NCBI GenBank assembly: GCA_965368515.1
Contig: CBDUNF010000117.1
Span: forward strand, 1-10,899
DNA: 10,899 nt
Source: JAAETI01 sp965368515
GTDB taxonomy: Bacteria; Actinomycetota; Acidimicrobiia; Spongiisociales; UBA5794
Direction: 5' to 3'
The notes below the pieces were generated by a model that was not told where the DNA came from, made no database searches, and worked only from the letters and a program-made list of their open reading frames with translations. Both the position numbers and the translations under genes were made by a program. Below are positions 5,877 to 10,899 of the stretch, one piece after another. Position 1 is the stretch's first letter. Every line of letters begins with the position of its first letter.

Positions 5877-6855
5877 CGAGCATCTCCTCCTTGCTGCCGA
5901 AGATCCCCTGCGGCCGGAAAGCCATCAGGGCCATCAGACCAAGACCAACCAGCACAAGCTTGACCTGGGCGGCGTCGGTGGCATCAAAGCCCGCCCAATC
6001 GAGCCATCCCTGCTGCTGTGCGCTAGACATGAGGCTGTCGAAGAAAAAGAACAGGAACTGGAAGATCAGGCTGCCAACGACGGGCCCAACGATGGTGCCG
6101 GCACCACCGATGATCACGATGACGTATAGGAAGAATGTGACCTTGGGCTCAAAGGAATTCGGAGTGACATTCTGTTGCTCGATAGCGAGCAGCAAACCGG
6201 CGAAGGCGCCGAACGCACCGCCCAGCATCAGTGCCTGCAGCTTGTAGAAGAACACGTTCTTGCCGAGGCTGCGGACCGCGTCCTCATCTTCCCGCACTGC
6301 CCGGATGACACGACCCCAGGGACTGCGGATTAGCTTCCAAGTGACGAGAACTCCAATACCAACAAGCGCCCAGCCCACCAGGGACACGAACAGAGCCCTG
6401 CCCTGGAAGACGAATTCGCCCCAACCGTATCGGTCACCAGCCGCAAAAGGATTGAGCTCGAAGAACTCATCGGCGAACGACTGGATACCAAAGACGCCGT
6501 TGGTTAGCGGCTCGGCGAAACTCGACCTGGCAACGAGACGCATGATCTCCCCGATCGAGATCGTCACGATGGCGAGGTAGTCGGTTCTGAGCCGCAGGGT
6601 CGGAATTCCCAGCAGCAGCCCGAGCAGAGCACCACACGTCACGCCGATCACAACACCGAGCCACAGCGAACCGCCGAGCTCAACAGTGATCGCGGTCCCA
6701 TAGGCCCCGGCCATCATGAACGCGACGTGGCCGAAGTTGAGCAAACCGGTGTATCCGAACTGAAGGTTCAGACCGATCGCGGACAGCGCGTACGCCGCAC
6801 CGACCGGCCCAAGGGCCGCCAGAACGCCATCGAAGAAGATGTCAGCCCAATCCAT
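5863..6855 (-). CDS. livM: Branched-chain amino acid-type ABC transporter permease LivM
   Basis: This 330-residue polytopic membrane protein pairs with LivH to form the channel. Family hallmarks are GLNLQFGYTGLLNFGH near the N-terminus, a cytoplasmic coupling loop RAVREDEDAVRSLGKN at about 185-200 that contacts the ATPases, IIGGAGTIVGPVVGSL late in the protein, and the ending FRPQGIFG. I estimate eight to ten hydrophobic segments. The ATG at 6855 shares one base with the livH stop (TGATG). A TTG immediately before it (6858) would add a single residue. No strong SD is seen, so translation is probably coupled to livH. The 3' end overlaps livG by 14 bases. Confidence 0.93.
   Translation of the reverse strand: MDWADIFFDGVLAALGPVGAAYALSAIGLNLQFGYTGLLNFGHVAFMMAGAYGTAITVELGGSLWLGVVIGVTCGALLGLLLGIPTLRLRTDYLAIVTISIGEIMRLVARSSFAEPLTNGVFGIQSFADEFFELNPFAAGDRYGWGEFVFQGRALFVSLVGWALVGIGVLVTWKLIRSPWGRVIRAVREDEDAVRSLGKNVFFYKLQALMLGGAFGAFAGLLLAIEQQNVTPNSFEPKVTFFLYVIVIIGGAGTIVGPVVGSLIFQFLFFFFDSLMSSAQQQGWLDWAGFDATDAAQVKLVLVGLGLMALMAFRPQGIFGSKEEMLVGDT
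5884..5892 (-). promoter_or_regulatory. Strong SD sequence that fixes the livG TTG start
   Basis: On the minus strand the sequence reads AAGGAGGAG, followed by seven bases and then TTG at 5876. This is the best SD match seen in the operon and lies inside the last codons of livM. It supports the rare TTG start over the downstream GTG, and would give livG its own ribosome entry despite the overlap. Confidence 0.75.
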
Positions 6856-8141
6856 CAACCGATCCGTTCGCTAGTACCCAGCAGACCTTGCGGCCGCACC
6901 AGCAACATCAGTACGAGTACCCCCAGGGCAACAGCGTTCTTCACGTTTGCATCAATCCAGAACGTACTCATCTCGACAGTGACGCCGACGATGAAGGCAC
7001 CAACCATCGCACCGAAGGCTGTCCCCAGCCCGCCCAGGACGACGGCCGCAAAGATCAGAAGAAGTAGCTTGAAACCCATATCCCACTGCACGGTCTCCGA
7101 CGCTCCCTGCAAGACGCCGCCAAGCCCGGCGAGACCGGCGCCGACGACCCAGGTGACGAGGATGACGCGCTCGACGTTGATACCCGACGACTCAGCCAGG
7201 TCGCGGTTGTCGGCTACCGCACGCATCGCCGTTCCCATCTTGGTGCGTTGGAGGAACAGGCCGACGGCGATCAGCACCACGATGCTGAAGACGATGATGA
7301 AGATGTTCTTCGGCACCGTCTGGACGCCGGCAATCTCGATCGGCTGCTGGACCGCAAAGTCACCGTAGGTCCTCGGTTCACCGCCGAAGATGATGTTGAT
7401 GACGTTCCGCACGGCGAACGACAGACCGATCGAAATCACCAGCATCGCGATGAGCCCGACGCGTCGGCGCCGCAGCGGACGCCACAGCCCGGTCTCATTG
7501 AGCCACCCAAAAGCAGCAGTGAGCAGCACGGCAGGGACAGCGGCAACAAGCAACGGCCATTGCGGGCCAAGCGGAGACAGGTGGAAGAAGTAGGCGACAA
7601 CAGCGCCCATCGTCACCATCTCACCATGAGCGAAGTTGACGAGTCCGGTAACGCCAAAGATCAGGGAAAGGCCGATCGAAGCCATTGCGATAATCGCACC
7701 GAGTTTGAGCCCAATGACAAGCAGTTCGAGAAGCCGGTCCAGGGTGGACACCGCATCTGTAGCAAGACCGGGACCGAGATTGAACCGAGTGGTCTTGTTC
7801 TGGTTCTCACGGACGGCTACCGCGGGCAGCTCAGCCCGGGTGGGGTCGGTGAGGGCGACACCCTCGGGAAGCGTGTCTACCTCCAACCGCACCAGGTATT
7901 CGCCTGCCCCGGGGACCGGTATCTCCCAGGCGCCATCGGGTGCAGACTCCACGGTCCCGACGATTTCGCCGTCGGCCTCAACTGTGATCGTCACGCCACC
8001 GACGGGCTCCCGCACCTCTCCGTCGATCTTCTCGAGGGTTCCCTTGAGTGTCTCGCCTTCAGCCAGGGCGGCGACCGGCATGGCAAATATCGCCAGCACG
8101 GCGATCACCATAAGAATCAGCGAACGTGATGTATTGCTCAA
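6855..8141 (-). CDS. livH: LivH-type ABC permease with an N-terminal secreted beta-rich domain
   Basis: This 428-residue protein is about 120 residues longer than E. coli LivH. Residues 1-27 are a signal peptide (hydrophobic 8-26, ALA before E28). Residues 29-123 form a polar beta-rich domain (PVGGVTITVEADGEIVGTV, DGAWEIPVPGAGEYLVRLEV) resembling carboxypeptidase-regulatory or Cna-B-like Ig folds. From about 130 comes a normal LivH permease: GLSLIFGVTGLVNFAHGE (157-174), the coupling loop AMRAVADNRDLAESSGI (305-321), and the ending VRPQGLLG. The TTG at 8141 is the furthest start possible, because TAA lies in frame five codons upstream. An ATG at 8111 would cut off the basic end of the signal peptide. 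No SD is visible, so the mRNA may be leaderless. It is first in the livHMGF operon. The permease is certain; the extra domain's function is unknown, with sensing, stabilising or contacting LivK as possibilities. Confidence 0.92.
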   Translation of the reverse strand: MSNTSRSLILMVIAVLAIFAMPVAALAEGETLKGTLEKIDGEVREPVGGVTITVEADGEIVGTVESAPDGAWEIPVPGAGEYLVRLEVDTLPEGVALTDPTRAELPAVAVRENQNKTTRFNLGPGLATDAVSTLDRLLELLVIGLKLGAIIAMASIGLSLIFGVTGLVNFAHGEMVTMGAVVAYFFHLSPLGPQWPLLVAAVPAVLLTAAFGWLNETGLWRPLRRRRVGLIAMLVISIGLSFAVRNVINIIFGGEPRTYGDFAVQQPIEIAGVQTVPKNIFIIVFSIVVLIAVGLFLQRTKMGTAMRAVADNRDLAESSGINVERVILVTWVVGAGLAGLGGVLQGASETVQWDMGFKLLLLIFAAVVLGGLGTAFGAMVGAFIVGVTVEMSTFWIDANVKNAVALGVLVLMLLVRPQGLLGTSERIG

Positions 8142-8150
8142 GGTGCGGGG

Positions 8151-8181
8151 AGTTTAGGTCCTGGCTTCCGTCGCCGCACAA
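8151..8181 (-). promoter_or_regulatory. Candidate promoter for livHMGF, possibly leaderless
   Basis: On the minus strand TTGTGC (8176-8181) and TAAACT (8151-8156) are 19 bases apart, a tolerable -35/-10 pair. The -10 ends nine bases before the TTG start of livH, so transcription would begin within a few bases of it. That fits the absence of an SD sequence. The gap from the kinase gene (8142-8236) shows no terminator hairpin, so read-through from the kinase is also possible. Confidence 0.35.
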
Positions 8182-8236
8182 ACACTGCCGACCAGCACCG
8201 ATTCGTGCGCCCTATGCAACCCTGAGAACGCGCTCG

Positions 8237-10899
8237 TCAGTCGATGGCGGTCTCCGCTGGAAGCGACTCTGCGAGCATCGGACGAAGCCGGTCAAGCGCC
8301 GCTACCAACGTTCCCCATAGCTCATCGATGCCGTCGGCTTGCTCAGCCTTGCCGGCCATCTCGACTGCATAGGCTGCCTGCTGCGACTCCTCTGCAGTCA
8401 TCTGGCCGCTGGCACCCTTGAGACGATGAGCGACCCTGGCCAGCGCCGCAAGATCCCCCTGGGCGAGAGCCTCCTCACCCTCGAGAACGAGGGCGGCTGC
8501 TTCTTCGAGGAAGATGTTGATGATCTCACCAAGGAAGTCCGGGTCATCGCCGAACTGGGCAATCGCCTGGTCTCTGTCGAATACGGTCATTTCGTTCTCC
8601 GGCTCCTCTCCGGTCGGCAACTCTGGTGGCGCCGCTCCACTCGCAAGCTGTTCAACGGCAACAAACAGTTCCTCGGGCCGGAATGGCTTGGACACATAGG
8701 CATCCATCCCTCCTTCGAGGCAGCGGGCCTCGTCGCCGGCCATTGCGTGGGCGGTGAGGGCAACAATCGGCACATGGCCGCCGGTCCCCTGCTCGAAGGC
8801 ACGAATCTCTGCGGTTGCCCCAAACCCGTCGAGTTCAGGCATCTGGATATCCATCAGGACGATGTCGAACTCACCGTTGCGGAAAGCGTCGACTGCCTTG
8901 CGACCATCATCAACGACTGTGACTTCGTGGCCCCGTCTCGCCAGCAGGCGGACCGCAAGCTTCTGGTTGATCGGGGAATCCTCCGCAAGCAGCACTCGGA
9001 GTTCCCGACGCCGCTCTCGGAGCCAGTGACGCGTGATCATCTCGTCGTTCGCGACACCCTCGGCGGAGACCAGCAACAGCGCCTCGGCGAGGCTGCCGGG
9101 CGCCAGCGGCTCGGCGAGGTAGGCCTTGAATCCAAGTTGGCGGTACAGGCTGGCGCTGCCACGATGCCCGACTGCCGTGAGAGCGATGACAGGCAGCCGC
9201 TGCAGGATTCCGGTGCGACCCAGATCCTCGGCGACAGCGGTGGACGTGCCGCTTGTAGCCAGAACGACCGCGTCGAAGACGAGGGTGTCCTCCTCGATCA
9301 ATCTCACGGCTTCAGCAACGCTATTGACGACGGTTGTGGACATACCGGAACGGTTGATAGTGGTCGCCACCTGAAGGCCACGAGTCTCCGCATCCGTAAC
9401 CACCAGGATCTCGGCGTCACCGGTATCGCCGTGGTGTACCGGACCGATCGCATCGGCATCGACATAACTGAGCAAGATTTCGAACGAGAACGTGCTGCCT
9501 TCGCCGACGACGCTCGACGCCTGCAGTTTGCCCCCCATCATCTCAACGAGTTCGGATGTGATTGCAAGGCCAAGCCCGGTTCCTCCGTACTTGCGCGACG
9601 TGCTCGAATCAGCCTGCGAAAACGCCTCGAATATCGCGTCGAGCCGCTCTTCGGGAACTCCGATACCTGTGTCCTGGACCTCGAACCGAACCGTGTAGTT
9701 GGGGTCATCCGCAGCAACCGCGCTAACCCGCACCGTGACCCCGCCCACATGGGTGAACTTGACCGCGTTGCCAATCAGATTGAACAGAATCTGTCGCAGT
9801 CGTCCTGGGTCTCCAACGAAGCCGTGCGGCAAGTCAGGGTCGATGTCTGCTTTCAGTGTGATCCCCTGCTCGCGGGCACGAACCGACATGGTGCCGACCG
9901 TGTCTGCAACCGTGTCGCGCAGACTGAACGGACTTGACTCGAGCGACAATCGCCCGGATTCGATCTTGGCTAGATCGAGGATGTCATTGAGCAGGTCGAG
10001 GAGGGCGTTGGACGCTTGCCCGACGGTTGTCAGGTAGTCGCGCTGCTCAACGGTGAGCTCGGTGAGAAGCGCCAAGTCCGTCATGCCGAGGATTGCGTTC
10101 ATAGGAGTGCGGATCTCATGACTCATGTTGGCCAGGAACTGAGACTTGGCGACATTGGCAACCTCGGCGGCCTCCTTAGCGGACTGCAGCTCCGCCGCAG
10201 CCTTCTGCCGATCGGTCACATCCCGCGAGGTAACTTGGTACTCGAGCGGCCGACCCGATTCGGGGTCACGCACTAGCCGCGCTGTCCCTTCGAGCCAGAC
10301 ATAGTGGCCGTCTGCGTGCAACATCCGATACGTGGCCTGCGATGGGACGTCACCTGTCGGGGTGAGGAACTGTTTGTACATCTCGTAGTCTTCAGAGTGG
10401 ACAAGGTCCGTCGTGTCCATGCCCACAAAGTCGTCAGGGTCATAGCCCAGGACCGTCCGAACCGCCGGCGAGATGTAGGTGATATACCCGTAGGGGCCGC
10501 GCCGCGATATCACGTCGGTGGAGTTCTCCGCGAGGAGACGGAACCTCTCCTCGCTGGATCGAAGGGCCTCTTCGGCCTCCCGCCGCTCATCTATGGGCCG
10601 GGACGTGATGACGAACGCGCCCACCTGAGGGTCTGCCAATCGATTCGTCCCAACCGATTCAAAGAATCGCCAGGTTCCGTCCTTGTGACGGATTCTGTGC
10701 TGGATCGTGCCGGTTGTGTCCCCGGGGGCTGTGGCCGCCGCCCCTTCGAAGACGTACTTCAGATCCTCCGGGTGCATGAACTCGACGGCCTCCCGGCCCA
10801 TGATCTCGTCAATGGTCCACCCCAGCTGCTCTGTTATGGAAGGGCTGGTGAATCGGAACACTGCCTTGGAATCGAGTGTGAAGATGAGGTCTGAGGTCG
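8237..10899 (-). CDS. Hybrid sensor histidine kinase (PAS-PAS-HisKA-HATPase-REC-REC-HPt), N-terminus outside window
   Basis: The frame is open to the window's right edge, giving 886 visible residues (numbered from the edge). PAS domain one spans about 1-105 and PAS two about 115-225, each followed by a PAC-like strand. HisKA has phospho-acceptor H260 in MSHEIRTPMNA. The HATPase has the N-box around N377, DTGIG at 409-413 and GGTGLGL at 438-444. A first receiver (about 496-612) is degenerate. The second (about 632-752) is canonical, with DIQMPELDG (D683) and SKPF (K737). An HPt domain follows with H824 in AHRLKGASG. This is the ArcB/BarA style of multistep phosphorelay, His to Asp to His, and it needs a separate output regulator not seen here. 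No membrane helix is visible; any would be upstream. A GTG at 10859-10861 is in frame but lies inside the first PAS domain (preceded by SDLIFTLDSKA), so it is not the start. The stop lies 95 bp before livH on the same strand. Confidence 0.94.
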   Translation of the reverse strand, partial: TSDLIFTLDSKAVFRFTSPSITEQLGWTIDEIMGREAVEFMHPEDLKYVFEGAAATAPGDTTGTIQHRIRHKDGTWRFFESVGTNRLADPQVGAFVITSRPIDERREAEEALRSSEERFRLLAENSTDVISRRGPYGYITYISPAVRTVLGYDPDDFVGMDTTDLVHSEDYEMYKQFLTPTGDVPSQATYRMLHADGHYVWLEGTARLVRDPESGRPLEYQVTSRDVTDRQKAAAELQSAKEAAEVANVAKSQFLANMSHEIRTPMNAILGMTDLALLTELTVEQRDYLTTVGQASNALLDLLNDILDLAKIESGRLSLESSPFSLRDTVADTVGTMSVRAREQGITLKADIDPDLPHGFVGDPGRLRQILFNLIGNAVKFTHVGGVTVRVSAVAADDPNYTVRFEVQDTGIGVPEERLDAIFEAFSQADSSTSRKYGGTGLGLAITSELVEMMGGKLQASSVVGEGSTFSFEILLSYVDADAIGPVHHGDTGDAEILVVTDAETRGLQVATTINRSGMSTTVVNSVAEAVRLIEEDTLVFDAVVLATSGTSTAVAEDLGRTGILQRLPVIALTAVGHRGSASLYRQLGFKAYLAEPLAPGSLAEALLLVSAEGVANDEMITRHWLRERRRELRVLLAEDSPINQKLAVRLLARRGHEVTVVDDGRKAVDAFRNGEFDIVLMDIQMPELDGFGATAEIRAFEQGTGGHVPIVALTAHAMAGDEARCLEGGMDAYVSKPFRPEELFVAVEQLASGAAPPELPTGEEPENEMTVFDRDQAIAQFGDDPDFLGEIINIFLEEAAALVLEGEEALAQGDLAALARVAHRLKGASGQMTAEESQQAAYAVEMAGKAEQADGIDELWGTLVAALDRLRPMLAESLPAETAID

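Noticed and set aside
8339..9937. Plus-strand open frame of 532 codons opposite the kinase gene
   Set aside because: The minus strand encodes unmistakable kinase, receiver and HPt motifs here. The plus-strand translation has no recognisable domain and is a by-product of high-GC codon bias.

Overview
The window looks like a stretch of a high-GC (roughly 60% by eye) Actinomycetota chromosome. GTG/TTG starts, short operon overlaps, a lipoprotein with a Thr/Ala/Pro/Glu repeat linker, and a Mec-like JAMM peptidase near an Rv1339-like metallo-beta-lactamase-fold protein all point that way. The linker style and the actinobacterial-type amino-acid binding protein suggest Acidimicrobiia or a relative, but this is inference from protein flavour and no marker gene is present.

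Layout from left to right. (1) Positions 1-2456 hold a tight minus-strand operon, read right to left: arginine deiminase, JAMM/MPN+ metallopeptidase, an 82-residue three-helix membrane protein of unknown function, and an MBL-fold hydrolase cut by the window edge. (2) Positions 2457-2880 are a gene-free divergent intergenic region with three clean inverted repeats. (3) Positions 2881-4242 hold livK on the plus strand, a lipid-anchored branched-chain-amino-acid-type binding protein. It ends at a strong hairpin terminator shared with the convergent operon. (4) Positions 4312-8141 hold the minus-strand operon livH-livM-livG-livF, encoding two permeases and two ATPases. The genes overlap by 1, 14 and 4 bases. 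LivH carries an unusual secreted beta-rich domain at its N-terminus. (5) Positions 8237-10899 hold a large hybrid sensor histidine kinase, also minus strand, with its N-terminus outside the window. Its order is PAS, PAS, HisKA, HATPase, degenerate receiver, canonical receiver, HPt.

How the genes work together. LivK captures a substrate outside the membrane, probably a branched-chain or other amino acid, amide or urea-like solute. LivH and LivM form the channel and LivG and LivF power it. The complete five-part transporter is encoded here but split between two convergent transcription units, so binding protein and translocator can be expressed independently. The kinase lies 95 bp upstream of livH on the same strand, but nothing in the sequence proves that it controls the transporter. 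The arginine deiminase operon lacks the usual arcB, arcC and arcD partners in the visible sequence. It sits instead with relatives of the mycobacterial mec-Rv1339 neighbourhood, which makes a classical arginine-fermentation role doubtful.

I did not find a wholly new defence or mobile system. The most unusual items are the LivH fusion, the arginine deiminase/JAMM/membrane protein/MBL operon, and the structured divergent intergenic region.
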